This document shows, in pieces, positions 46,343-54,722 of a stretch of 64,000 nt of DNA. The notes under the pieces were generated by a model. It searched no databases. It saw nothing but the letters and a program-made list of their open reading frames with translations, and was not told the origin of the DNA. Position 1 is the first letter of the stretch; every line of letters begins with the position of its first letter. This DNA comes from Streptomyces sp. NBC_01465 (GTDB lineage: Bacteria; Actinomycetota; Actinomycetes; Streptomycetales; Streptomycetaceae), in NCBI RefSeq assembly GCF_036227325.1, contig NZ_CP109467.1, forward strand, positions 6,944,001 to 7,008,000, in the 5' to 3' direction. The translations under genes were made by a program, and so were the position numbers.

Positions 46343-47544
46343 CCCCGGACACGGCGGTCACCGTCACCGGACTCGGCATGGTCACCCCGGCCGGCCGGGA
46401 CGCGGACACCACCTGGGCCGCCGTCCTGGCGGGCCGGGCGAGCGCCCGCCGCGACCCGGCGCTGTCGGAGCTGCCGGTGACCCTGAGCTGCCGTGTCGAC
46501 GGCGCCCACGAACTGCCCCTGCGGCAACGAGGTGTCACCCATCTCGACCCCGCCGCCAGGATGGGCCTGGCCGCCGTGACCGAGGCTCTCGACCGGGCGA
46601 AGCTGGACCCCGCCGACTGGGACGGCTCCCGGGTCGCCGTGGTCACCGGCTCCGGCGTCGGCGGCGTACAGCCCCAGGAGGCCGCCGCGGCACGGTTCGC
46701 GGACGGAGGCGCGACCAGCGTCTCCCCGTACTTCCTCACCGGCTACCTGCCGAACATGGTGAGCGCCACCCTCGCCCTCCACCTGGGCGTCACCGGACCG
46801 GTCTTCGGGGTCGCCACAGCGTGTGCCGCCGGTGCCACCGCCCTCGGCACGGCCCGGCAGCTGCTCCTGACCGGGCAGTGCGACATCGCCGTCGTGTGCG
46901 GCGCCGACGCGGCGGTCACCCCGCTCGTCACGGCCGGCTTCAGCCAGCTCGGCGCGCTCTCAGACCGCCTCTCGTGCCCCTTCGACGTGGCCCGCGACGG
47001 GTTCGTCATCGCCGAGGGCGCGGGCGCGCTCGTCCTGGAGCGGCCGGAGCACGCGGCGGCCCGCTCGGCCCCCGTCCTCGCCCGGTTCGTCGGCTACGGC
47101 GCCACCACCGACGCCCACCACCTCGTCGCCCCGCACCCCGAGGGCCACCAGGCCGAGCGGGCCGTCCGGGCCGCTCTCGCCGAGGCCGGGGCCGCGCCGG
47201 ACGACGTGGACCACGTCAACGCGCACGGCACCTCCACCCCGCGCGGCGACGCGATGGAGGCGACGCTCCTGGCCCGCGTCTTCCCGCACCGGCCGCCCGT
47301 CACCTCCGCCAAGGGGGCGCTGGGACACACCCTGGGAGCGGCCGGCGCGATCGAGGCCGCCCTGACCGTACTCGCGCTGCGCGACGACGCCGTCCCACCG
47401 GTGGCGGGGCTGCGCGACCGGGACCCCGCGTGCGACATCGACGCCGTCGCCGGGTCCGCCCGGCGACAGCCTTCGGCCCTTGCCGTCAGCACCTCGTTCG
47501 GCTTCGGCGGCCACAACGCGGCCGTGGTCCTGGCACACGCCTGA
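46339..47544 (+). CDS. Beta-ketoacyl-ACP synthase (KAS II / FabF type)
   Basis: 401 aa, GTG start in a 4-nt overlap with the ACP stop. The Cys-His-His triad is intact: TACAAGA, NAHGTSTPRGD and KGALGHTLGAAGA; the C-terminal SFGFGGHNA loop is present. It condenses an acyl group with a malonyl-ACP unit. No ketoreductase, dehydratase or acyltransferase domain gene follows, so only a single elongation step is encoded here and reduction would need housekeeping enzymes. Confidence 0.92.
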   Translation: MTPDTAVTVTGLGMVTPAGRDADTTWAAVLAGRASARRDPALSELPVTLSCRVDGAHELPLRQRGVTHLDPAARMGLAAVTEALDRAKLDPADWDGSRVAVVTGSGVGGVQPQEAAAARFADGGATSVSPYFLTGYLPNMVSATLALHLGVTGPVFGVATACAAGATALGTARQLLLTGQCDIAVVCGADAAVTPLVTAGFSQLGALSDRLSCPFDVARDGFVIAEGAGALVLERPEHAAARSAPVLARFVGYGATTDAHHLVAPHPEGHQAERAVRAALAEAGAAPDDVDHVNAHGTSTPRGDAMEATLLARVFPHRPPVTSAKGALGHTLGAAGAIEAALTVLALRDDAVPPVAGLRDRDPACDIDAVAGSARRQPSALAVSTSFGFGGHNAAVVLAHA

Positions 47545-47576
47545 CCGGCTGTCAGTGCCCCCTGCGACACTTCAGT

Positions 47577-47589
47577 CCGAACAGTTCGG
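47577..47589. promoter_or_regulatory. 13-bp dyad in a convergent intergenic region
   Basis: CCGAAC-A-GTTCGG is a perfect dyad between the ketosynthase and SGNH hydrolase stops. The single-base centre is too tight for an ordinary terminator loop, though breathing of the inner pairs could allow one. Function unknown. Confidence 0.25.
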
Positions 47590-47717
47590 TACGAGCAAGG
47601 GGTGGGTGCGGCCGGTGGGGCCCGGCTGCGCGCCGATGTCGAACGGCACACCCGTACGGGCCCCGACGACGACTCAGCGCTGCTCCTCTGCGAGTTCGGC
47701 CCCCGGGGAGACGTGGG

Positions 47718-48512
47718 CTAGGCCGCCGCGTCCTCGGCGGTGTCGACGTGGCGGGGGGCCTTCGCCTCGGGGCGGATGTTCTCCAGCACCGGATAGGGGC
47801 GCGGGTAGGTCGCGCCGATCTGGAAGCGCTGGGCCAGTACGTCGGCGAACGCGGCGGCGATGCGGACCTCGCCGTTGGGGTTGGGGTGGGTGTCGTCCCA
47901 GGTGTGCTCGGCCGCCACGAACTCGACCGCGGTGTCGGCGACTTCGATCGGCGAGAGAGGCAGGCGCAGTTCGGCGGCGACGGCGCGGATCCGGTCGTTG
48001 CACTTGCTGACGCGCTTGGCGAAGACGAAGTCCTCGGTGGCCCGGGCCGTTTCGAGGATGGTGCCGAGGACCAGGCGCACCGCGTGGTGCCCGGCGCGGG
48101 CGTTGGCGATGAACTCGCGCAGGTTGGCCTCGAACTGGTCGGGGTCGGTGTCGTACCAGACGAGGTCGTTGATCCCCAGCAGCACCAGCACGAAGTCGGG
48201 CCGGTACGTCTCCACGTACTCCTGGACCGTCGTCTTCGCCACCAGGTAGGGCTGTCCCCACTTGGCGGCGTGATCGCGGTCGAACTCCGTGTCGGCGTAG
48301 GTGTTGTCGCCGTCGCCGGTCTCTTCGGTGCGGATGTTGTCGAGCGTCTTGTACGGACCGACGAAGTCGACCGCGACCCCGCACTGCTGGAGGTGTTTCC
48401 AGAAGCGGTACCGCCAGGTCCAGTCGCCGCTGCTGCCATGGCTGATGGAGTCGCCGACGATCATCAGGGACACCTGGACGACTTCGGGACTGTCGTAGTC
48501 GACGGGGGCCAT
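47718..48512 (-). CDS. SGNH/GDSL hydrolase
   Basis: 264 aa from the ATG at 48512 (AAGG 7 nt upstream). SGNH blocks are present: the Ser in LMIVGDSISHGSSGDW, the Gly region GPYK, the Asn in LGINDLVWYD and the Asp-His pair in WDDTHPNPNGEVRIA. No signal peptide is seen. Esterase or deacetylase activity is likely. It follows an LbH acyltransferase gene by 23 bp on the same strand, so the two probably act on related O-acyl groups. Confidence 0.88.
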   Translation of the reverse strand: MAPVDYDSPEVVQVSLMIVGDSISHGSSGDWTWRYRFWKHLQQCGVAVDFVGPYKTLDNIRTEETGDGDNTYADTEFDRDHAAKWGQPYLVAKTTVQEYVETYRPDFVLVLLGINDLVWYDTDPDQFEANLREFIANARAGHHAVRLVLGTILETARATEDFVFAKRVSKCNDRIRAVAAELRLPLSPIEVADTAVEFVAAEHTWDDTHPNPNGEVRIAAAFADVLAQRFQIGATYPRPYPVLENIRPEAKAPRHVDTAEDAAA

Positions 48513-48535
48513 GGGCTGCCTTCTCTCTCTGTCGC

Positions 48536-49225
48536 TCACTGGCGCTCGGTCGCGCCGACGGACTGCCAGCCGTGTTCGGGGTCGTAGCGCCGTACGACCC
48601 TGGCCGGCACACCGGCGAGTACGCAGTGGTCGGGGAACTGGCCGCGGACGACCGCGCCGCCGGCCACGACGGTGTTCCTGCCCAGCCGTACGCCGGGCAG
48701 GATGATGGCCCCGGTGCCGATCCAGCAGCCGTCCCCGATGAACACCGGGACGTTCTGCGGCCACTGGCCCCCGATCGGCTGCCCGGGGTCCAGATAGGTG
48801 TGGTTCTGGTCGGTGATGTAGACGTACGGGGCGATGAAGACGTCGTTCCCGATGTGGAGGGAACGGTGTCCGACGATGTGGCTGCCGCGGCCGACCGAGC
48901 AGCGCTGACCGATGTCGACGACCACCTCGGGACCCAGATCCTGACCGGTCGCGTACCCGGCCGAGATGCTCACCTGGGCGCCGACCAGGGTGTGGTCGCC
49001 GATGGAGATCCACTGCTCGCCGAAGATCGCGCCGGCCGGGAACGCGATGCACGCCCCCTCGCCCAGCCGGGCGAAGCGGAGCCCGCAGGGGCTTTCGGCC
49101 GAGATGTGGCCGTGGCTCTGGGCCCAGGCCCATCCGCGGTTCACCGCACTGCAGGCGAACCGCCGCAGACGCGCCTGCGCGCGGGCCCGCAGGGCGGATC
49201 CGGCATCCATCGGCAGACGAGACAT
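48536..49225 (-). CDS. Left-handed beta-helix (LbH) acyltransferase
   Basis: 229 aa. Hexapeptide repeats build an LbH coil: IGDHTLVGAQVSISAGYA, IGQRCSVGRGSHIVGH, IGNDVFIAPYVYITDQNH and IGDGCWIGTGAIILPGVRLG. The Asn-His in TDQNH matches the catalytic region of maltose/galactoside O-acetyltransferases. The ~60 N-terminal residues are basic. It probably acetylates a sugar or glycolipid. It is the first gene of a pair with the SGNH hydrolase. Confidence 0.87.
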   Translation of the reverse strand: MSRLPMDAGSALRARAQARLRRFACSAVNRGWAWAQSHGHISAESPCGLRFARLGEGACIAFPAGAIFGEQWISIGDHTLVGAQVSISAGYATGQDLGPEVVVDIGQRCSVGRGSHIVGHRSLHIGNDVFIAPYVYITDQNHTYLDPGQPIGGQWPQNVPVFIGDGCWIGTGAIILPGVRLGRNTVVAGGAVVRGQFPDHCVLAGVPARVVRRYDPEHGWQSVGATERQ

Positions 49226-49274
49226 GGTTCCAGCGTTCGCCGCAGCGGCACCGGCCGCAACGCGTGCCCCGTCG

Positions 49275-49841
49275 TCAGCGGGGCGGGGCTGCCCGGCGCG
49301 TAGGCCGTCCGGGTGGTGGGGTGCTCTTCGGGTACCGGACGAAGAGGATGCCCTGGACTTCGCCGTCCGGTGCGCTGTAGAAGTGCGGCGCGTCGGCCGG
49401 CCAGTGGGCGTGGCCGCCGGGCCCGGCCGACTGCGGCGCGTCCGGCAGGCCGACGACCGCCGTGCCGGAGAGCACCATCAGGCTCTCCGTGGTGTGCGGG
49501 ACATGGGCGGCCGACTCCTGGGTCGCGCCCCCGGTGATGGTGACGCGGAAGACGTCGGTGGCCGCGGTCTCGTCCTCGTACCGCTCCAGGAGGACCGCTG
49601 TGACGGCGGTGCCGGAGACCCGAGAGCTCGGGGAGGGGTCGTCGAGGACGGCGCTGAGCGGGCGGCCGAGGGCGGTGGTCAGTGCGTAGAGCGTCTCCAG
49701 GGTGGGATTGCGCCGGCCCGTCTCGAGCTCCGAGAGCGTGCCCTTGCCGACGCCGGAGCGGCGCGCGAGCTCCGACAGGGACAGGCCGCTGTCCTGCCGC
49801 AGCTGCTTCAGCCTGCGTCCCACCTGGTCGTTCAGACTCAT
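49275..49841 (-). CDS. XRE-type regulator with C-terminal cupin domain
   Basis: 188 aa. Residues about 8-62 are an XRE helix-turn-helix (RLKQLRQDSGLSLSELARRS, GVGKGTLSELETGRRNPTLE). Residues about 95-170 are a small cupin barrel (HTTESLMVLSGTAVVGLPDA, HWPADAPHFYSAPDGEVQGI). HTH-cupin proteins bind a small ligand and control adjacent catabolic or transport genes. It is divergent from a benzoate-type transporter across a 32-bp palindrome, which is the likely operator for both genes. Confidence 0.88.
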   Translation of the reverse strand: MSLNDQVGRRLKQLRQDSGLSLSELARRSGVGKGTLSELETGRRNPTLETLYALTTALGRPLSAVLDDPSPSSRVSGTAVTAVLLERYEDETAATDVFRVTITGGATQESAAHVPHTTESLMVLSGTAVVGLPDAPQSAGPGGHAHWPADAPHFYSAPDGEVQGILFVRYPKSTPPPGRPTRRAAPPR

Positions 49842-49882
49842 CCGACCTGTTCCTTTGACGTGCCGCCGTCCGCTTCCTTAGT

Positions 49883-49914
49883 GTTCCACGAACAGAACGT
49901 TCTGTTTATGGAAC
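49883..49914. promoter_or_regulatory. 32-bp palindromic operator between the XRE-cupin regulator and benE
   Basis: The 16-bp core AACAGAACGTTCTGTT (49891-49906) is perfectly palindromic. Flanking GTTCCA (49883-49888) and TGGAAC (49909-49914) share the same centre, separated from the core by 2 unpaired bases each side. The site lies 42 bp from the regulator start and 16 bp before the benE start. Confidence 0.8.
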
Positions 49915-49929
49915 GGAAGGGATCTTCCC

Positions 49930-51180
49930 ATGCCCCTGCTCGTCGCCCGCATCCGTGCCGCCGCGCCGCCCTCGGCCGTCGCGGCGGGGCTCGTCGCGGT
50001 CACCGTCGGTGTGACCAGCTCGGCCGCCATCGTGTTCACCGCGGCGCGGGCCGCGGGCGCGGACGCGCGGGAGATCTCCTCCTGGATGCTGGCCCTCGGC
50101 ATCGGGATAGCCGTGACCTGCGCCGGCCTGTCGCTGCGGTACAAAGCACCGGTCGTCACCGCCTGGTCGACGCCGGGAGCAGCCCTCCTCGCCACGAGCC
50201 TGAGCGGGGTGTCGATGGGCAAGGCCGTGGGCGCGTTCGTGTTCAGCGCCGTACTGATCATGGCGAGCGGTCTGACCGGATGGTTCGCCAGGGTCATGGA
50301 CCGGATCCCGGTGCCGCTGGCTTCGGCGCTGCTCGGCGGGGTGCTGCTCGAGTTCGGGACGGGGCTCTTCTCCCAGATGAGCGGCAGTTTCGCGATCGTG
50401 TTCCCGGTGTTCGTGCTCTACCTCCTCGCCCGTCGGCTGCTGCCCCGCTACGCGGTCCTCGTCGCGCTCGCCGGCGGGGTCGTCGCCTCCGCCGTCACCG
50501 GCGGCTGGCACCTGGAACGGGTCCAACTCTCGCTCGCGCAGCCCGTGTTCACGGCCCCGGAGTTCGACTGGAAGGTGCTGATCAGCGTCGGCGTACCGCT
50601 GTTCGTCGTCACCATGGCCTCGCAGAATCTGCCGGGGGTCGCCGTCCTGCGCGGGTCGGGTTACGACGTGCCCGTCTCGCCCGTACTGACGTGGACGGGA
50701 GCCGTGCAGGCGGTGCTCGCGCCGTTCGGGGCGTTCGGCATCAACCTGGCGGCGATCACCGCCGCGATCTGCACCGGCGAGGGGGCCCACCCCGACCGGC
50801 AGCGGCGCTACCTCGCTGCGGTCTGGGCGAGCGTCTTCTATCTGTGCATGGGCCTGCTCGGCGCGACCGTCGCCTCGCTGCTCACCGCGATGCCCCACGC
50901 GCTCGTCCTGGCCGTCGCCGGGGTCGGGCTGCTCGCCACGATCGAGGCGTCGCTGGCCAGTGCGCTGTCGGACCCCGCCTCGAGGGAGGCGGCCCTCGTC
51001 ACCTTCCTCGCCACGGCCTCGGGGGTGACGCTGCTCGGGATCGGGTCGGCGTTCTGGGGGCTGCTCGCGGGCGTACTCACCAGCCTGGTCGCATCGGTGG
51101 GCCGGCGGCGCAAGGCGGCCGCCCCCGCCCCTCGGCCGGTCACGGCAGCTTCGAACACACCCGGGCGAACCTCCGTGTGA
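49930..51180 (+). CDS. benE: BenE-family benzoate/proton symporter
   Basis: 416 aa with about 12 membrane helices. BenE family features include SAAIVFTAARAAGADAREIS, VVTAWSTPGAALLATSLSGV, MASQNLPGVAVLRGSGYDVP and FGAFGINLAAITAAICTGEG. The family imports benzoate and related aromatic acids. No benzoate-degradation gene is in the window, so the real substrate may differ. Its 3' end overlaps the convergent amidotransferase by 41 bp. Control by the XRE-cupin regulator is inferred from the shared operator. Confidence 0.9.
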   Translation: MPLLVARIRAAAPPSAVAAGLVAVTVGVTSSAAIVFTAARAAGADAREISSWMLALGIGIAVTCAGLSLRYKAPVVTAWSTPGAALLATSLSGVSMGKAVGAFVFSAVLIMASGLTGWFARVMDRIPVPLASALLGGVLLEFGTGLFSQMSGSFAIVFPVFVLYLLARRLLPRYAVLVALAGGVVASAVTGGWHLERVQLSLAQPVFTAPEFDWKVLISVGVPLFVVTMASQNLPGVAVLRGSGYDVPVSPVLTWTGAVQAVLAPFGAFGINLAAITAAICTGEGAHPDRQRRYLAAVWASVFYLCMGLLGATVASLLTAMPHALVLAVAGVGLLATIEASLASALSDPASREAALVTFLATASGVTLLGIGSAFWGLLAGVLTSLVASVGRRRKAAAPAPRPVTAASNTPGRTSV

Positions 51181-51847
51181 ACACCGACCACGCCGAGACC
51201 GCCGCACCCTCCTCGGCCACGGCCTCGGCGTGCAGCCGGTCCCTGTCGAACCCCTGCTCGGCCAGCCGCTCCCGGTCCCAGCCGGCGATCCGCCCGGCCT
51301 CCGCCTCCGGGTGGAACTGCAGCCCCCAGGCCCGCGCCCCGACCCGGAACGCCTGGTGGGGGCAGGCCGCACTGGACGCCAACCAGGTTGCGCCCGGCGG
51401 GAGTTCGGTGATCGCGTCGACATGCCGCTCGATCGCGGGAACCGTGGCGCCGAGCCCGTGCAGCAGCGGATCGTCGGCGGCTTCGGCGCGCAGCCGGATC
51501 CGGGTGCTGCCGAACTCGGGCTCCCCGTGACGCGCCCGTACGCTGCCGCCCGCGACGTGCGCGAGCAACTGGCCGCCGAGGCAGATCCCGAGGACGGGCG
51601 TGCCGTCGTCCAGCGCCTGCGCGACGAGGCGGCGGGTCGCGGGAAGCCAGGGTGCGCGCTCGTCGTCGTCGGGGAGGAAGCCGCCGCCGAGCACGACGAG
51701 GGGTCGGCCGCCGAGCGACCGGGGCAGGTCCTCGCCGTCGTAGGGACGCAGTACATCGAGCCCGACCCCTGCCTCGCGCAGCCAGTCCCCGACCCGGCCG
51801 GGGCCGCCGCTCCTGGTGTTCTGTACGACCACAGCGGTCGGTGCCAT
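51140..51847 (-). CDS. Class-I glutamine amidotransferase
   Basis: 235 aa from the ATG at 51847 (AAGGGAG 9 nt upstream). The nucleophile Cys is in VLGICLGGQLLAH and the His-Glu pair is in WGLQFHPEAEAGRI. It is a stand-alone GATase1 domain similar to GMP-synthase-like amidotransferases. Such proteins may transfer or hydrolyse gamma-glutamyl amide groups. The acceptor is unknown. Confidence 0.88.
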   Translation of the reverse strand: MAPTAVVVQNTRSGGPGRVGDWLREAGVGLDVLRPYDGEDLPRSLGGRPLVVLGGGFLPDDDERAPWLPATRRLVAQALDDGTPVLGICLGGQLLAHVAGGSVRARHGEPEFGSTRIRLRAEAADDPLLHGLGATVPAIERHVDAITELPPGATWLASSAACPHQAFRVGARAWGLQFHPEAEAGRIAGWDRERLAEQGFDRDRLHAEAVAEEGAAVSAWSVFTRRFARVCSKLP

Positions 51848-51862
51848 CGTCTCAACTCCCTT

Positions 51863-53089
51863 TCAGAACTTGCAGTTTGCGGTGACCGGTGTGCCGGCGC
51901 GCCGTGCTTCCATCCAGGCGATCGCCTCGTCCAGCGGGCCGTCGCTGATGGTGTGTCCCTGGTCGGCGTAGAACTTGAACTCCAGGTTCACGCCCTTGTC
52001 GCACAGCTCCTGGGCGAGCGTCTGGTTGAGGTTGCTCAGCACGTCGTCGCCGCCCTGCGGCAACAGCACCGGGACCTTGGAGGTGGCCAGGTCGGTGGCG
52101 CTGGCTTTGAGAGCGGCGTTGAGCGGTTCCAGATCGGCGCCGGGCCGGAGGATGTCCTTGGCGGGAGGGATCACGGTCTCGCCGGACATGCAGGGCTCCG
52201 TCCACATGCGGTGCGCGGCGGCCAGGGCCTTGGGGGTGAGGAGTTCGGCGGGCTTGACCGCCGGGTCGGCCGCGGAGGCCCCGTCGATGAGCGTCAGCAG
52301 TATTCCGGCGTACGGGGTGGCCGTCGCGCTCTGCTGGGAGAACAGGGCGGGCATCCACTCGAATCCGACCGCGGGCGCGTTGGCGACCACGCCCTTGAGG
52401 CTGAACTCGGGGGCGTACGCGGGGGCGTAGTGGGCACTCCACAGTGCGGCGTGCCCGCCCTGCGATCCGCCGTAGACGAGGGTGGTGGTACTCGTCGCCG
52501 GGTCGATCCGGTGAGCGGCGCGCAGCATGTCGAGAGTGGCGTACGCGGCGGACTTGCCGTTGAGATACGGGTGTCTGATGCCGGTCACGCCGAGGCCGAT
52601 GTAGTCGGGCTGTACGACGACGAATCCGCGCGCGAGGAGCTTGGCGACCGCACTGGTGTCCTCGAGACCGGCGAAGGCCGGCATACGGGACGGGCTGCAC
52701 TTCGAGCCGATGCCCATGGTCCCGTGGTCCACGGCGGCAACGGGCCGTCCCCCGGCGGGCGCGGGCCCGTCGGGAACGGTCACCAGACCGGTCGCGGCCA
52801 CCGGCCTGCCGTCGGTCCCGGTGCTCAGATACATCACGAGTGAGGTGTGCGACGGCTGCGTCAGCTTCAACTCGGGTGAGGCGAAGGGGCGTTGGCGGAT
52901 CACGGTGCCGGGCCTGCCCGGGGGCAGCGGCTCCGGCGGATCGTAGAACGCGTCACCCTTGGGCACCGGCGCGGCCGTGGCCCGCGCCTTCGGGACCCGG
53001 TGGTCGTTGCCCGAGCTGCACCCTGACAGCGCCAGACCGGCGACGATCGCGCAGGTGACGCCCCAGCGGGGCGCCCGGACTAATCGCAT
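51863..53089 (-). CDS. Secretory lipase-family lipoprotein
   Basis: 408 aa from the ATG at 53089 (AGGAG 5 nt upstream). Residues 1-24 are a lipoprotein signal with lipobox LALSGC24. Catalytic features: nucleophile Ser in VYGGSQGGHAALW, Asp in LPQGGDDVLSNLN and His in DQGHTISDG. The fold matches the LIP/secretory lipase group of actinomycete alpha/beta hydrolases. Its start overlaps the 3' end of the upstream TetR gene by 10 bp, so regulator and lipase form one operon. Confidence 0.88.
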   Translation of the reverse strand: MRLVRAPRWGVTCAIVAGLALSGCSSGNDHRVPKARATAAPVPKGDAFYDPPEPLPPGRPGTVIRQRPFASPELKLTQPSHTSLVMYLSTGTDGRPVAATGLVTVPDGPAPAGGRPVAAVDHGTMGIGSKCSPSRMPAFAGLEDTSAVAKLLARGFVVVQPDYIGLGVTGIRHPYLNGKSAAYATLDMLRAAHRIDPATSTTTLVYGGSQGGHAALWSAHYAPAYAPEFSLKGVVANAPAVGFEWMPALFSQQSATATPYAGILLTLIDGASAADPAVKPAELLTPKALAAAHRMWTEPCMSGETVIPPAKDILRPGADLEPLNAALKASATDLATSKVPVLLPQGGDDVLSNLNQTLAQELCDKGVNLEFKFYADQGHTISDGPLDEAIAWMEARRAGTPVTANCKF

Positions 53090-53709
53090 GCTGCTCCTTT
53101 GTCCACGACCAGGGCGACAACGGTGTCGATGACGCCTCCCATGTCCACGGTGGGGTCGAGCAGCCACTGGTGCTGGATGCCGTCCGCGGCGGCAAGGGCC
53201 AGCCGGGCGACGGCGTCGGGGGAGAGGTCGGCGCGCATACGGCCCTCGCGCTGCAGTGCGGCGAGGCCCTCGCGCAGGGCGATGAGGATGTCGCCGTTGC
53301 GGACCTCGAAGAAGTCGCGCGCCGGGTGGTCGGGGAAGCCGGAGGCGGCCGCCATGCTCACGTACAGGCGCACCAGTCCGGCCACGTCACCGCTGCGGCG
53401 AAGGGTCGCGGCCATCGGCGAGATGGGGTCCCCGTAGGACTCCTGGGCGATGCGTTCCTTGGCGAGCCGGTCGCGCTCTGCCAGCGCCCAGATCAACAGG
53501 CCCTCGCGCGAGCCGAAGTAGCGCAGGACGCCGGCCTGGGACATGCCCATGCGGTCGGCGATCTCCTTGATCAGCGCGCCCTTCTCGCCGAGCATCGCGA
53601 AGACCTCCAGCGCCACGGCCAGGATCTCGTTGCGGCGGCGGACACCCTTCGCGTAACGGCCGCGCGGCGTACGGATGTTGTCGAGCCGTGCAGCACGCTC
53701 GGGGTCCAT
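53080..53709 (-). CDS. TetR-family regulator, co-transcribed with the lipase
   Basis: 209 aa. The N-terminal TetR helix-turn-helix is clear (NEILAVALEVFAMLGEKGAL, then EIADRMGMSQAGVLRYFGSR). The helical C-terminal ligand domain is of the BetI-like type (FFEVRNGDILIALREGLAAL). The lipase gene starts inside its last codons, which suggests it controls its own operon. Ligand unknown. Confidence 0.9.
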   Translation of the reverse strand: MDPERAARLDNIRTPRGRYAKGVRRRNEILAVALEVFAMLGEKGALIKEIADRMGMSQAGVLRYFGSREGLLIWALAERDRLAKERIAQESYGDPISPMAATLRRSGDVAGLVRLYVSMAAASGFPDHPARDFFEVRNGDILIALREGLAALQREGRMRADLSPDAVARLALAAADGIQHQWLLDPTVDMGGVIDTVVALVVDKGAACD

Positions 53710-53788
53710 GCCGCGAAAAGCTAGCCGAGTTCACCTTTGGAGTCCATGCCGCTGCAGTCGGTCGCGCTTGTTGAAGGCGAGGGCGTGG

Positions 53789-54562
53789 TCACTGGTGCGG
53801 GACGTCGATGCCGGCCGCGCGCAGTTTCGCCTCGACCAGTGCGTTGAGGCGGGCGATGGACGGCCGGTCTTCCCGATGGTGGTTGACCAGTCCGTATCGG
53901 GCGGCTGTGTCGGACCGTTTCCGGGGCGCGGTCGGCATCTCCAGGCGTGCGCGGTCGACCAGCAGGTTGTCGGCCACCGCGGCGGCCAGCTCCTCGATGC
54001 GGGGGTCGTCGGGGTCCCAGGATTCGGCCTCCAGGGAGTTCTTGGTCAATGCGACGAACTCGGGGTCGTCGAGGCCGAGTTCGAGCCGGTTCAGGAAGCT
54101 GTCGAAGACCTCCGGAACCAGTGCCCGTGCCAGGACAAGGGCTTCCCGTTGTGTGGCCACGTAGGTGGGGTCGAAGCCGAGGCCGACGAGCCGTTCCAGG
54201 ACCGCGCAGGCCCGGTCGGGCAGCAGGGCCCGGTCGCCGTGGGTGAGCCGGTGGAGTGTGTCGCGGCGTGCGGTCAGGTCCTCGATCTGTTCGTCGAGCC
54301 GATGATGTACGTCGTCCAGGGTGGCGGCGAACTGCTCGGGGCCGGCGTCGAGCAGATCGCCGATCTCGGCCAGTGGTACGCCGGCTCCGGCCAGGGTCCG
54401 GACCTGGACCAGGCGGAGCAGGTCGGCCGACCCGTAGCGGCGGTAACCGGAAGTGTCACGCTCCGGTTCGGCGATCAGACCGAGTCGGTGGTAGTGCCGC
54501 ACGGTCTTGATCGTGACACCGACGAAGGACGCCGCCTGGCCAATCGTCAGTCCGCTTCTCAT
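53789..54562 (-). CDS. MerR-family regulator
   Basis: 257 aa. The N-terminal MerR helix-turn-helix and wing are intact (LTIGQAASFVGVTIKTVRHY, then HRLGLIAEPERDTSGYRRYG) and are followed by a dimerisation helix. The C-terminal ~130 residues lack the metal-binding Cys of metal sensors and may bind a drug or other organic ligand. It is divergent from a serine hydrolase; the gap holds a GACCTTAGGTC dyad typical in form for MerR promoters. Confidence 0.9.
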   Translation of the reverse strand: MRSGLTIGQAASFVGVTIKTVRHYHRLGLIAEPERDTSGYRRYGSADLLRLVQVRTLAGAGVPLAEIGDLLDAGPEQFAATLDDVHHRLDEQIEDLTARRDTLHRLTHGDRALLPDRACAVLERLVGLGFDPTYVATQREALVLARALVPEVFDSFLNRLELGLDDPEFVALTKNSLEAESWDPDDPRIEELAAAVADNLLVDRARLEMPTAPRKRSDTAARYGLVNHHREDRPSIARLNALVEAKLRAAGIDVPHQ

Positions 54563-54601
54563 GCGCTCAACTCGCCTCTTCCCTTGGCTGGTTGATCGGG
54601 G

Positions 54602-54620
54602 TTGAGGTTGACCTTAGGTC
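54602..54620. promoter_or_regulatory. Putative MerR operator/promoter element
   Basis: TTGAGG (54602-54607) is followed by the perfect dyad GACCTTAGGTC (54610-54620). MerR regulators bind dyads inside long promoter spacers, and this one sits between the MerR gene and its divergent neighbour. The matching -10 hexamer is not clear. Confidence 0.5.
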
Positions 54621-54722
54621 ATGGTGCACGCTCCTCGCATCGGCCCTCTCGACGAGGGCTCGGTCCCGTCCTCCGGCCGGAGGGATTCAGGGGATCGATT
54701 GATGCGGACAAGGAGATTGATG

